A stretch of 21,135 nt of DNA from DASZHJ01 sp035280245 (GCA_035280245.1 DATEGF010000393.1:1-21135); one strand, 5' to 3'; counted from the stretch's first letter, positions 1 through 8,841 are shown. Notes: a model not told the origin generated them from the letters alone. Numbers and translations are program-made.

Positions 1-864
1 ACGGTCGGCGAGCGCTTGTCGCTGGCGCCGGTCGCCGCCGCCTTCGGCATCTGCGAGGTGGTCGACGAGAACATGGCGAATGCCGCCCGCGTCCACGCCG
101 TCGAGAACGGCAAGGACGTCTCCGAGAACCTGCTGGTCGCCTTCGGCGGCGCCGCGCCACTCCACGCCGCGCGGCTCTGCGAGAAGCTCGGCATCGACCG
201 CTGCCTGGTGCCCGAGGGCGCCGGCGTGGGCTCGGCGATCGGCTTCCTCAAGGCGCCCTTCGGCTACGAAGCCGTGGCCTCGCGGCTCGTCTCGCTCTCG
301 GAGTTTGACGCGGGTGCGGTCAACGACCTCATCGGCGAGCTCCGGGCGACTGCGGAAAGCTTCGTGCGGCAGGGCTCGGAGGGCGAGATCCTCACGGAGA
401 TCACCGCCTTCATGCGCTACGCCGGCCAGGGCTGGGAGATCCCCGTCACCCTGCCGGAGCGCCGGTTCACCGCGGCGGACGCCGGGCTGCTCGAGGACCT
501 GTTCCGCCAGGCCTATGCGCGCTTCTTCGGCCGCGCCATCGATGGCCTCGACGGGCTCGAGATCCTGGTGGTGACGTGGTCGGTGAAGATGCACGACCGG
601 CGCGAGGCCCCCACACGCCAGACCCTGCGCCACGAGGGCGCGGCGGCCAGCGCGAGTGGCGCTCGCAAGGTCTTCGATCCCACCGCCGGCATGACGCTCG
701 ACTACGCCGTGCACGACCGGACCCGGCTCTCCGGCGGCGCACGCGTCGTTGGGCCGGCGCTCATCATCGAGCGCGAGACCACCACGGTCGTCACCTCGAC
801 CTTCGATGCCGTGATCCAGCAGGACGGCTCGATCCTCCTCGTCCGCAAGGGAGCGCCGCGATGA
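1..864 (+). CDS. hyuA: Hydantoinase/oxoprolinase A subunit, C-terminal part (5' end outside window)
   Basis: The frame is open from base 1, so this is the last 287 residues of a protein usually near 680-700 aa. Family members are ASKHA-fold ATPase subunits that, with a B subunit, hydrolyse ATP to open cyclic amides (N-methylhydantoin, 5-oxoproline) in the cytoplasm. Visible family motifs are VDENMANAARVHAVENG, VAFGGAAPLHAARL, EGAGVGSAIGFL, MRYAGQGWEIPV and the C-terminal GPALIIERETTTVV. All have clear counterparts in the complete HyuA at 6695-8755. The stop overlaps the next start in an ATGA (861-864), so the A and B subunits are translationally coupled. The N-terminal ATP-binding half is not in the window. 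The family is certain. The substrate is unknown: hydantoin, oxoproline and acetone-carboxylase-type relatives cannot be separated here. Confidence 0.93.
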   Translation, partial: TVGERLSLAPVAAAFGICEVVDENMANAARVHAVENGKDVSENLLVAFGGAAPLHAARLCEKLGIDRCLVPEGAGVGSAIGFLKAPFGYEAVASRLVSLSEFDAGAVNDLIGELRATAESFVRQGSEGEILTEITAFMRYAGQGWEIPVTLPERRFTAADAGLLEDLFRQAYARFFGRAIDGLDGLEILVVTWSVKMHDRREAPTRQTLRHEGAAASASGARKVFDPTAGMTLDYAVHDRTRLSGGARVVGPALIIERETTTVVTSTFDAVIQQDGSILLVRKGAPR

Positions 865-2474
865 CCGACATCTCCGACATCCGGTTCCAGGTGATGTGGA
901 ACCGCCTGATCTCCGTGGTCGAGGAGCAGGCGATGACACTGCTGCGTACGGCCTTCTCGACATCGGTGCGCGAGGCGGGCGACCTCTCGGCCGGTGTGTT
1001 CACGCCGGACGGCAGGATGCTGGCGCAGGCCGTGACGGGCACGCCAGGCCACGTCAACACCATGGCCGAGGCGGTCCTCCACTTCATCCGCGAGATACCC
1101 CGCGAGGAGATGTTCGAGGGCGACACCTACGTCACCAACGATCCCTGGAAAGGAACCGGGCACCTCCACGACATCACCATGGTCTCGCCCTCCTTCCTCG
1201 AGGGACGGCTGGTCGGGTTCTTTGCCTGCACGGCACACGTGGTCGACGTCGGCGGCCGCGGCTTCGGGGCTGACGGCAAGTCGGTCTACGAGGAGGGGAT
1301 CCAGATCCCCATCATGAAGTTCGCCGAGCGTGGCAAGGTCAACCGCGACCTCGTGGCGATGGTCCGCGCCAACGTGCGGACGCCGAATCAGGTGGTCGGC
1401 GACTTCTATTCCCTCGCCGCCTGCAACGACGTGGGACACCGGCGCCTCGTCGACATGATGCGGGAATCGGGTCTCGCAACGCTCGACGCCGTTGCCGAGT
1501 TCATCTTCTCGCGCTCGCGCAAGGCGAGCCTGGAGCGAATCGCGACCCTGCCGAAGGGCACCTGGGAGAACGCGATCGTCACCGACGGCTACGACGCGCC
1601 GGTCAAGCTTGCCGCTGCCGTGACGATCGGCGAGCGCTCGATCAATGTCGACTTCACGGGTACCGACCCGCTGAGCCCCTTTGGCATCAACGTGCCCGTG
1701 ATCTACACCAAGGCCTATGCCTGCTTCGCGCTCAAATGCGTGGTGGCGCCCGACATCCCCAACAATTGGGGCTCGCTCGAGGAGTTCACCATCTCGGCGC
1801 CCGAAGGCTGCATCTTGAACGCGCCGCGCCCGGCGCCAGTCGCGCTGCGTCACGTCATCGGCCACATGATCCCGGACCTCGTACTGGGCGCGGTCGCCAA
1901 GGCGCTCCCCGGCAAGATCCAGGCGGAGGGCGCGGGCTCGCTCTGGAACATCCACATCTCCGCCCGGCCGGTCGCCGGCCGCACCGGACGGCACGCCGAG
2001 GTGCTGATGTTCAACTCCGGCGGCAGCGGCGCCCGGCCGGCGCTCGACGGCATGTCGGCGACGGCGTTCCCGTCGGGCGTGCAGACGATGCCGATCGAGG
2101 CCACCGAGCAGACGGGCCCGATCGTCATCTGGCGCAAGGAACTGCGGCCGGACTCCGGCGGCGACGGAAAGCAGCGCGGCGGCCTCGGCCAGATCATCGA
2201 GATCGAGGCGTGGGAGGGCCACGAGTTCGATTTCTCCGCCATGTTCGATCGGGTGAACCACGCGGCGCGAGGCCGCGACGGCGGGCAGGACGGCGCGCAA
2301 GGGAAAATCACGCTCGACGACGGCACGGTGATGCGTCCGAAGGGTTGGCAGCACGTTCCGGCGGGACGGCGGCTCATCCTGCAGGCCCCTGGTGGTGGCG
2401 GCTTTGGCAGGCCCAGCGAGCGCAGCGACGAGGCGCGGCGCGGCGACCGGCGCGGCGGCTATGTGACCAAGTAA
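861..2474 (+). CDS. hyuB: Hydantoinase/oxoprolinase B subunit
   Basis: A 537-aa protein of the HyuB family, the partner of HyuA in ATP-dependent cyclic amide hydrolysis. Motifs typical of the family are the start region around VMWNRLISVVEEQA (residues 11-24), NDPWKGTGHLHD (93-104), AHVVDVGG (125-132), EEGIQIP (144-150), MVRANVRTPNQVVGD and the Gly-rich end APGGGGFG. The length is normal. The ATG at 861 overlaps the hyuA stop. The open frame runs further upstream through hyuA, but that is only the shadow of hyuA in another frame. The order A then B is the reverse of the second pair at 5025-8755. The two B subunits share the motifs but are clearly diverged, so they probably act on different substrates. 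Confidence 0.93.
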   Translation: MTDISDIRFQVMWNRLISVVEEQAMTLLRTAFSTSVREAGDLSAGVFTPDGRMLAQAVTGTPGHVNTMAEAVLHFIREIPREEMFEGDTYVTNDPWKGTGHLHDITMVSPSFLEGRLVGFFACTAHVVDVGGRGFGADGKSVYEEGIQIPIMKFAERGKVNRDLVAMVRANVRTPNQVVGDFYSLAACNDVGHRRLVDMMRESGLATLDAVAEFIFSRSRKASLERIATLPKGTWENAIVTDGYDAPVKLAAAVTIGERSINVDFTGTDPLSPFGINVPVIYTKAYACFALKCVVAPDIPNNWGSLEEFTISAPEGCILNAPRPAPVALRHVIGHMIPDLVLGAVAKALPGKIQAEGAGSLWNIHISARPVAGRTGRHAEVLMFNSGGSGARPALDGMSATAFPSGVQTMPIEATEQTGPIVIWRKELRPDSGGDGKQRGGLGQIIEIEAWEGHEFDFSAMFDRVNHAARGRDGGQDGAQGKITLDDGTVMRPKGWQHVPAGRRLILQAPGGGGFGRPSERSDEARRGDRRGGYVTK

Positions 2475-2572
2475 CCGAGGCGCCCGCGATCATGGTCTCC
2501 GTCGCCACTGCCAGAATTGGAGCCGCCATCGTAGAGTTGACGCAGCAAGACACGGACCTAACCCGATCATCG

Positions 2573-3508
2573 ATGCGGACGCCTCGACTTCCTCCGCTCA
2601 ACGCGCTGCGCGTCTTCCATGCCGTCGCGCGCCACATGAACTTTCGGAGCACCGCGGAAGAGCTGCTCGTCTCACCCCAGGCCGTGAGCCAGCAGATCAA
2701 GGTCCTGGAGGAGGCGCTCGGCGTCGCCCTCGTCGAGCGCGCCGGACGCGGCATCAAGCTCACCGAGCAGGGCGTTCTGTTCTCGCAGTTCGTGCACGCG
2801 GCTTTTGACGAGGTCCTGGAGGGCGTGAAGCGCGTCTCGAAGACGGCGCGGCGCGACCGCGTCAACGTCAACGTCAGTCCGTATTTCGCGACGCGCTATC
2901 TGCTCGACCGCCTGGGCACTTTCCAGGAGCGGGAGCAGCGCATCGATCTGCGCCTGACGACGATGCTCGAGCTGCCCGATTTCGAGACCGACGAGATCGA
3001 CGTCTCGATCCAATGGGGCTATGGCAACTGGGCAAAGCTCGATCACACCCGACTGCTCGACGACCCCAAGATCATCTGCTGTGCACCCTCTTTGGCGCGA
3101 AAGCTGCAGGCGCCGGCCGACCTCGCCGCGGTGACGCTCCTGCATCCCGTCTTCTCGAAGTCGCTGTGGCCCGACGTGATGCGGCACCTCGGCGTCGGCT
3201 CGACCGCCATTCATGACGCCATACAGCTTCATGACGCCGCGATGATGCGACGCGCGACCATCGCCGGGACAGGAGTCGGCCTGTTATCGGTCCTCGATGC
3301 CCTGGAAGACCTGCGCGCGGGTCTCGTCGTCGCGCCCTTTGGCCTGGACGCGCTCGCCACATTGCCGGCCGACAAGGTTCCGGGATTCTATCTTGTCGTG
3401 CCTCGCTCGCGTCGCCGGCTGAAGAGTATTGCGGCATTCTGCGATTGGATTGCGGCCGAGGATTGGACGGTCCGTCCTCAACAACACGACGACAGGGCCG
3501 CTTGCTGA
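2573..3508 (+). CDS. LysR-type transcriptional regulator, GcvA-like
   Basis: A 311-aa protein. The N-terminus LPPLNALRVFHAVARHMNF (residues 6-24) and AEELLVSPQAVSQQIKVLEE (28-47) form the winged helix-turn-helix of the GcvA branch of LysR regulators. A periplasmic-binding-protein-like effector domain follows from about residue 90, with YFATRYLLDRLGTFQ and DVSIQWGYGNW. I chose the ATG at 2573 because GcvA-type proteins begin just before PRLPPLNALR. An in-frame ATG at 2492 would add 27 residues with no family match. It starts 98 nt after hyuB and ends 13 nt before the FAD oxidoreductase, on the same strand. LysR proteins usually control neighbouring genes, so the hyu operons or the oxidoreductase are likely targets (inference). 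The effector is unknown. Confidence 0.92.
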   Translation: MRTPRLPPLNALRVFHAVARHMNFRSTAEELLVSPQAVSQQIKVLEEALGVALVERAGRGIKLTEQGVLFSQFVHAAFDEVLEGVKRVSKTARRDRVNVNVSPYFATRYLLDRLGTFQEREQRIDLRLTTMLELPDFETDEIDVSIQWGYGNWAKLDHTRLLDDPKIICCAPSLARKLQAPADLAAVTLLHPVFSKSLWPDVMRHLGVGSTAIHDAIQLHDAAMMRRATIAGTGVGLLSVLDALEDLRAGLVVAPFGLDALATLPADKVPGFYLVVPRSRRRLKSIAAFCDWIAAEDWTVRPQQHDDRAAC

Positions 3509-3521
3509 TGGAGCACGAAGG

Positions 3522-4802
3522 ATGCTGAACGATCCACGGTCGCACGGACTTTGGGAGCGCACGGCTCCGCCGCCACCCGCGACGGAGCGGCTAGCCGGCG
3601 ACATCGTCGCCGACGTCGCGATCGTCGGCGGCGGCTACACCGGCTTGTCGACCGCGCTGCACTTGGCGGAGCGCGGCATCAGCGCCGTCGTGCTGGAGGC
3701 GGTCGAGATCGGCTACGGCGCCGCCGGGCGGAGCAGCGGGATGGTCAATGCCGGCCTCTGGGTGATGCCGTCCGTGCTCAAGGAGACGCTCGGGCCCGTC
3801 TACGGCGGCCGGATCATGGAGCTTCTGCGCAATTCACCGAAGACGGTCTTCGACATCGTCGACAAATACAGCATCGCCTGCGAGCTGAAGCGCGTCGGCA
3901 CGATCCACTGCGGCGAGGGCCCGAAGGGTGCCGAGGAGATCAAGGAGCGCGCGCGGCAGTGGCAGGCGCTCGGCGCCCCCGTGCACGTCCTGGAAGGCGA
4001 GGCGCTCCGATCGAAGACCGGCACCTCGGTCTATCCTTGCGCTCTCCTCGACCTCCGTGCCGGGACGATCCAGCCGCTTGCCTATGTACGCGGCCTCGGC
4101 CGTGCCGCGATCACCGCGGGCGCTCGCGTCTTCACGGGAAGTCCGGTCGAGCGCATCACCCGCGAGGGCGGTCTCTGGCATCTCGCCACACCCGGCGGCA
4201 GCGTGCGCGCCAAATGGGCGGTGCTCTCGACCGACACCTACACGACCCGCATCATGCCGGAGCTGCGCGGCGGGCAGGTCGTGCTGCCCTTCTTCCACGT
4301 TGCGACGGCACCGCTCAGCGACAATGTTCGGCGCACGATCCTGCCGGAGGGCCAAGGGGCCTTCGATACCCGCACCGTGCTTGGCGCTTTCCGCACCGAC
4401 GACGCCGGCCGGCTCATCGTCGGCAGTGCCGGCGCGCTCCGCGGCACCGGCACCGCGATCCATCGCGCCTGGGCGCTGCGCCACATGCGCTGGCTCTTCC
4501 CGCAGCTCGGCGAGGTCGCTTTCGAGCACGAGTGGTACGGGCGGATCGGCATGACCAACGACCACCTGCCGCGCCTCCATGCGCTCGCGGAGAACATGAT
4601 CGCGCTCACCGGCTTCAACGGCCGAGGCATCGCGCCCGGCACGGTCTTCGGCCGCGAGTTCGCCCGGCATATCGCCGGAGACGTCACGCTCGACGAGATG
4701 TTCCTGCCGGTGACAGCACCGCGGAACGCGCCCTTTCGCGCGGTCAGGGAAGGCTATTACGAGGTCGGCTCACAAATCGCGCACCTGCCGCCGCTGCAGT
4801 GA
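3522..4802 (+). CDS. FAD-dependent amino-acid/amine oxidoreductase (DAO family)
   Basis: A 426-aa protein of the D-amino-acid-oxidase (DAO) superfamily. The Rossmann FAD motif VAIVGGGYTGLSTALHLAERG lies at residues 32-52, with the ribose-binding acidic residue in VVLEA (57-61). GYGAAGRSSGMVNAGLW (64-80) matches the second FAD segment of gamma-glutamylputrescine oxidase/OrdL-like proteins. TGFNGRGIAPGT near residue 363 is the C-terminal flavin loop. Such enzymes oxidise secondary or primary amines or amino acids to imines with release of ammonia or amine. The ATG at 3522 has GAAGG just upstream. An earlier in-frame start at 3429 lies inside lysR. Beside two hydantoinase operons it may oxidise the amino acid freed after ring opening, for example a sarcosine-like product. 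That is inference only. Confidence 0.9.
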   Translation: MLNDPRSHGLWERTAPPPPATERLAGDIVADVAIVGGGYTGLSTALHLAERGISAVVLEAVEIGYGAAGRSSGMVNAGLWVMPSVLKETLGPVYGGRIMELLRNSPKTVFDIVDKYSIACELKRVGTIHCGEGPKGAEEIKERARQWQALGAPVHVLEGEALRSKTGTSVYPCALLDLRAGTIQPLAYVRGLGRAAITAGARVFTGSPVERITREGGLWHLATPGGSVRAKWAVLSTDTYTTRIMPELRGGQVVLPFFHVATAPLSDNVRRTILPEGQGAFDTRTVLGAFRTDDAGRLIVGSAGALRGTGTAIHRAWALRHMRWLFPQLGEVAFEHEWYGRIGMTNDHLPRLHALAENMIALTGFNGRGIAPGTVFGREFARHIAGDVTLDEMFLPVTAPRNAPFRAVREGYYEVGSQIAHLPPLQ

Positions 4803-4844
4803 TCCGCAAGGCGTCGATCCAGACCGAGCGAGAGACTGTGCCCG

Positions 4845-4866
4845 GACCTGGGGCGCGACCCAGGTC
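4845..4866. repeat. Perfect inverted repeat between the oxidoreductase gene and the second hyuB
   Basis: GACCTGGG (4845-4852), a 6-nt loop GCGCGA and CCCAGGTC (4859-4866) form a perfect 8-bp GC-rich stem starting 42 nt after the oxidoreductase stop. There is no T-run after it on either strand, so it is not a classic intrinsic terminator. It may still be a weak hairpin terminator, an mRNA-stabilising 3' hairpin, or a protein-binding palindrome upstream of the promoter at 4929. Confidence 0.5.
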
Positions 4867-4928
4867 GCGAAGGCCGCTCGCAGCCAGAGAACATGATCCC
4901 GCGTGCGTGCTCCGCGGGCTCCCTTTGC

Positions 4929-4957
4929 TTGACACCCGAGTGAACGCTGTTAACAAT
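4929..4957 (+). promoter_or_regulatory. Putative sigma-70 promoter and overlapping palindrome before the second hyuBA operon
   Basis: A perfect TTGACA at 4929-4934 is followed after 16-17 nt by TAACAAT (4951-4957) as a fair -10 element. The perfect 8-bp palindrome TGTTAACA (4948-4955) overlaps the -10 and could be an operator. The segment is locally AT-rich in a very GC-rich window. It lies about 70 nt upstream of the chosen hyuB start, which leaves a reasonable leader. Confidence 0.6.
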
Positions 4958-5024
4958 TTTGCCCACACTTGAGAAACCTTCAAAACAACATTGGCTGCGG
5001 GCGAGCATCGCCCATGAGGTGATC

Positions 5025-6698
5025 ATGGAGAGCGGTCTCGCTGCGCCGCGCAATCGCGGCATCATCGACGATCCCGTGGCGCTCCAGGTGGTCTGGACGC
5101 GGCTCATCGCCATCGCCGACGAGTCCGCGGCGACGCTCCGACGCACGTCTTTTTCGCCGATCGTGCGCGAGTCCAACGATTTCGCCTGCGTGATCTTCGA
5201 CGCCGAGGGCAATGCGATGGCCGAGAACACCATCGGCATTCCCTCCTTCAACATGACGCTGTCGCGCACGCTCGCGCACTTCCTCAAGATCCGGCCGGCC
5301 GGGGAATGGCGGCCGGGCGATGTCGGCATCTGCAACGATCCCTGGCTCACCTCGGGGCACCTGCCGGACATCACGATCGTGGCGCCGGTGTTCGCCGAGG
5401 ACCGGCTCGTCGCCTGGACCGGCAGCATCGCGCACATGGCCGATATCGGCGGCACGCTCTGGTCGGCCGATACCCGCGAGGTCTTCGAGGAGGGCATCCG
5501 CATCCCGCCGCTGCTTTATCTCATCGAGGGCCGCGTGAACGCGGACCTGCAGGCGATGATCCGCGCCAACGTCCGGCTGCCCGAGCCGGTGCTGGGCGAT
5601 ATCGCCGCTCAGATCGCCGCCGGCGAGACCGCCGCCCGCGGCTTGCGGGACCTGATCGCGCGCGAGGGCATCGACGATCTCGGATCGATCTCGCGGGCGA
5701 TTTGCGCCCGCACCGAGCGCGCCATGCGCGCCGCGATCGCCGAGATCCCCGAGGGCGCCTATCGGAGCGCGCTTGACCTCGACGGCACCGGCGAGGAGCC
5801 CGTCCACATCGAGGTCGCCGTCACCAGGCGCGGCGAAGAACTCTTCATCGACTACACCGGCACCTCGCCCGAGGTCGGTCGCGCCCTCAACACAGTGATG
5901 AACTACACCGAGGCCTATTCCTGCTATCCCGTGAAGTGCGCCCTCGATCCCGGCACGCCTCGGAACGAGGGCACCTACCGGATGATCCACGTGAGCGCGC
6001 CCGAGGGCTCGATCCTCAATCCGCGTTTTCCCGCGCCGGTGCATGCGCGCCAGCTCGTCGGTCACTGCCTCGCCGCCGCGATCTACGAGGCGCTGGCGCC
6101 GGTGCTCGGTGAGCGCATCGTCGCCGAGAGCGGCAGCGCGCCAACCTTGCGCGTGCTGGTCTCGGGCTATCGCGAGGATCGGCGACGCTACACCGCGATC
6201 CTCTTCATCAATGGCGGCATGGGGGCGCGGGCGCGCCGCGACGGCCTCTCCGGCACCTGCTTCCCGTCGAACGTCGTCTGCGGCTCCATGGAGATCATCG
6301 AGGCACTGTCGCCGCTGCGTATCTGGAGGAAAGAGCTCGCCTCCGATTCCGGGGGCGCCGGCCGCTTCCGTGGCGGCCTCGGCCAGGACGTCGAGATCGA
6401 GCTCACGGGCGACCGGTCGGCGACGCTGTCGCTCCTGGTCGAGCGCGTGCGCCATCCGGCCCGCGGCGTGCTGGGCGGCGCTTCGGGCGCCGGCTCGCGG
6501 GTCGTGTGGAACGGCCGCGATAGCGGGTTCCCGCTCAAGGGCAAGAGCCCGATCGCTGCCGGCGACCGGCTGCGCGTGCGGTATGCCGGCGGCGGTGGAT
6601 TCGGCGATCCGCGCGAGCGCGACCGCGAGGCCGTACGCGCCGATCTTGAGGCCGGCCGGATTTCCGAGACGGCGGCGCGCGAGGTCTATGGTCTATGA
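5025..6698 (+). CDS. hyuB: Hydantoinase/oxoprolinase B subunit, second copy
   Basis: A 557-aa HyuB-family protein. Family motifs are VVWTRLIAIADESAATLRRT (residues 22-41), NDPWLTSGHLPD (104-115), IAHMADIGG (135-143), FEEGIRIPP (154-162), MIRANVRLPEPVLGD and the Gly-rich terminus YAGGGGFGDP. I chose the ATG at 5025 because GAGGTG sits just upstream and the residues after it match the first HyuB. An in-frame TTG at 4959 would fall on the predicted promoter. The stop overlaps hyuA in ATGA (6695-6698). It shares motifs with the HyuB at 861-2474, but most positions differ, so this is an ancient paralogue and not a fresh duplication. The substrate is unknown. Confidence 0.92.
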   Translation: MESGLAAPRNRGIIDDPVALQVVWTRLIAIADESAATLRRTSFSPIVRESNDFACVIFDAEGNAMAENTIGIPSFNMTLSRTLAHFLKIRPAGEWRPGDVGICNDPWLTSGHLPDITIVAPVFAEDRLVAWTGSIAHMADIGGTLWSADTREVFEEGIRIPPLLYLIEGRVNADLQAMIRANVRLPEPVLGDIAAQIAAGETAARGLRDLIAREGIDDLGSISRAICARTERAMRAAIAEIPEGAYRSALDLDGTGEEPVHIEVAVTRRGEELFIDYTGTSPEVGRALNTVMNYTEAYSCYPVKCALDPGTPRNEGTYRMIHVSAPEGSILNPRFPAPVHARQLVGHCLAAAIYEALAPVLGERIVAESGSAPTLRVLVSGYREDRRRYTAILFINGGMGARARRDGLSGTCFPSNVVCGSMEIIEALSPLRIWRKELASDSGGAGRFRGGLGQDVEIELTGDRSATLSLLVERVRHPARGVLGGASGAGSRVVWNGRDSGFPLKGKSPIAAGDRLRVRYAGGGGFGDPRERDREAVRADLEAGRISETAAREVYGL

Positions 6699-8755
6699 CC
6701 CGCTATCTCGCGGGGGCCGATGTCGGCGGGACTTTCACCGACATCGTGCTTTATGATGCCGAGACCCGTACGCTCAGCGTCAACAAGCTGCTGACCACGC
6801 CTGACGATCCGCGCCGCGCCATCGTCGAGGGCCTGGGCGCGCTCGAGGCGCGCGCGGAGAGTGTGGTGCACGGCACTACGCTGGTGACCAACGCGCTCAT
6901 CGAGCGGCGTGGCGCGGCCGTCGGCCTGATCACGACGGAGGGGTATCGAGACGTCCTCGAGATCGGCAACGAGCTCCGCTACGACACCTTCGATCTCCAG
7001 CTCGAGCGGCCGGCGCCGCTGGTCGATCGGCGGCTGCGCAGGCCCGTACCCGAGCGGATCGGCGCAGACGGCAGCGTGGTGCTGGCGCTTGACGAGCCGG
7101 CCGTGCATCAGGCGGCAGCGGCGCTCCGAGACGGCGGCGTGCGCTCGATCGCGATCGCCTTCTTCAACAGCTACCGCAACCCCACCCACGAGCTCCGCGC
7201 GAAGCAGATCGTCGCCGACGCGCACCCCGATCTCGTCGTCTGCGCCTCCGCCGAGATCGCGCCGGAAGTCCGGGAGTACGAGCGCTTCTCCACCGCCGTC
7301 GCCAATGCCTATGTGGCGCCGATCGCGCTCAAGTATCTCCTGGAGCTCGAGCGGTCGCTCGGCGTGCCGCTCTTCATCATGCTCTCGGACGGCGGCATCA
7401 CCACGGCGCGGACCGCGAGCGAGCAGCCGATCGCCCTGGTGGAATCGGGTCCCGCTGCCGGGGCCATGGGCGCGGCGTTTCTCGCGCGGCAAGCGGGCTG
7501 GGACGATGTGATCGGCTTCGACATGGGCGGTACGACAGCCAAAGTGAGCCTGATCCATGGCGGCTTGCCGCATCGCAGCCATGAGCTCGAGGCCGCCCGC
7601 TTGCAGCGCTTCAAGAAGGGCAGCGGCCTGCCGCTGAGGGTATCGACCATCGAGCTGATCGAGATCGGCGCGGGCGGAGGCAGCATCGCGGGGGTCGACG
7701 AGCTCGGCTTGATGCGGGTGGGACCGCGGAGCTCGGGCGCGGTGCCCGGCCCGGCCTGCTACGGGCGCGGCGGCGAGGAGCCGACCGTCACGGACGCCGA
7801 CCTGATCCGGGGCTATCTGGCACCCGACCGATTCCTGGGTGGGCGGATGCGGCTCGATCGGTCGCGTGCGACGGCGGCGCTCGAGCGCCTGGGCGAGCGG
7901 CTCGGTCTCGGCCTCGCCGAGACCGCCGCGGGGATGGCACGCGTGGTCGACAACAACATGGCGACGGCGGCGCGCGTCCACATCGCGGAGTCCGGCACCG
8001 ATCCGCTGCGCTATCGCATGGTAGCCTTTGGCGGGGCAGGGCCGGTGCACGCTTACGAGATCGCGCGCCTGCTCAACGTCCGCGAGGTGATCTTTCCGCG
8101 CGGCGCTGGTGTCGCCTCCGCGATCGGCATGCTGGTTGCGCCACGCAGCGTCGAGTACACGCGGAGCCTCATCATGCGGCTCGACGCGCTCGACTGGCGG
8201 GCGGTCGACGACGCCGTCGCGGCGCTCGAGACACGCGGACGTGCGGTGCTACGCGAGGCCGGCGTCGGCGACGACGAGATCGCCGTGGAGCTCTCCGCGG
8301 ACATGCGCTACGTCGGCCAGGGCTTCGAAGTGACGGTGCCGCTTGATCGGACGAGCCAATCGCGCCGCGACGCCGCGGCTTGGCGGCGCGCCTTCGACGA
8401 TCACTACGCGCGACGGTTCGGCCGGAGCCTCGACATGCTCTCGGTCGAGGGGGTGTCGTGGCGCGTGCGGGTCGGCGCGCCGGCTGCCGTATCGGAGCTG
8501 CGTTTCGGCGAGCTCGACTCGCGCGATGACGAGGCGCTGATCGAGCGCCGGATGGCCTACTTCGAGGAATGCGCCGGCTTCGTCGAGGTCCCTGTGTTTG
8601 CGCGAGCGCGCCTCCGGGCGGGCGGAACGCCGATCGCCGGACCGGCGTTGATCGAGGAAGCCGAATCGACAGCCGTCATAGGCCCGAGCGCCTCGGTCGT
8701 CACCGATGCCTACGGCAATCTTGTGATGACGTTAAGCGCCCGTCCGCGACCTTGA
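6695..8755 (+). CDS. hyuA: Hydantoinase/oxoprolinase A subunit, second copy (complete)
   Basis: A complete 686-aa HyuA. The N-terminal phosphate-binding segment GADVGGTFTDIVLYD is at residues 7-21. HGTTLVTNALIERRGA (59-74), SDGGITT (231-237), ESGPAAGAMGAAFLA (250-264), the second ATPase phosphate motif GFDMGGTTAKVSL (274-286), IGAGGGSIA (324-332) and PGPACYGRGG (351-360) follow in the usual order. Length and domain order are normal, so the ATPase looks active. It couples ATP hydrolysis to cyclic-amide hydrolysis with the upstream HyuB, with which it overlaps by 4 nt. It is probably the last gene of the operon: the next 520 nt have no gene, and a palindrome and new promoter lie there. Confidence 0.94.
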   Translation: MTRYLAGADVGGTFTDIVLYDAETRTLSVNKLLTTPDDPRRAIVEGLGALEARAESVVHGTTLVTNALIERRGAAVGLITTEGYRDVLEIGNELRYDTFDLQLERPAPLVDRRLRRPVPERIGADGSVVLALDEPAVHQAAAALRDGGVRSIAIAFFNSYRNPTHELRAKQIVADAHPDLVVCASAEIAPEVREYERFSTAVANAYVAPIALKYLLELERSLGVPLFIMLSDGGITTARTASEQPIALVESGPAAGAMGAAFLARQAGWDDVIGFDMGGTTAKVSLIHGGLPHRSHELEAARLQRFKKGSGLPLRVSTIELIEIGAGGGSIAGVDELGLMRVGPRSSGAVPGPACYGRGGEEPTVTDADLIRGYLAPDRFLGGRMRLDRSRATAALERLGERLGLGLAETAAGMARVVDNNMATAARVHIAESGTDPLRYRMVAFGGAGPVHAYEIARLLNVREVIFPRGAGVASAIGMLVAPRSVEYTRSLIMRLDALDWRAVDDAVAALETRGRAVLREAGVGDDEIAVELSADMRYVGQGFEVTVPLDRTSQSRRDAAAWRRAFDDHYARRFGRSLDMLSVEGVSWRVRVGAPAAVSELRFGELDSRDDEALIERRMAYFEECAGFVEVPVFARARLRAGGTPIAGPALIEEAESTAVIGPSASVVTDAYGNLVMTLSARPRP

Positions 8756-8802
8756 TTCCAAAGCCCCGGCAGGTCGTGGGGACCCAGCTCGAGGATGCGT
8801 TC

Positions 8803-8818
8803 GTGACATTGATGTCAC
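8803..8818. repeat. 16-bp perfect palindrome GTGACAT-TG-ATGTCAC, possible operator
   Basis: The arms GTGACAT and ATGTCAC are perfectly complementary with a 2-bp centre. The site lies 23 bp upstream of the -35 element of the promoter at 8842, where an activator or repressor dimer could bind. The half-site GTGA resembles CRP/FNR-type sites, but the spacing is 8 and not 6, so I do not assign a regulator. It could instead be a short hairpin ending the hyuBA transcript, but no T-run follows. Confidence 0.55.
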
Positions 8819-8841
8819 TCTCAACCCGACGACAGTAAGTT

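Noticed and set aside
702..2354. 550-codon open frame on the minus strand
   Set aside because: Antisense to the first HyuB, with composition typical of a shadow frame and no recognisable domain.
4980..6455. 491-codon open frame on the minus strand
   Set aside because: It lies wholly opposite the clear HyuB gene. It is Asp/Arg/His-rich with no family motif, as expected for the antisense shadow of a GC-rich gene.
6686..8050. 454-codon open frame on the minus strand
   Set aside because: It is opposite HyuA, low-complexity Arg/His/Asp-rich and without motifs. HyuA on the other strand has the full family signature.
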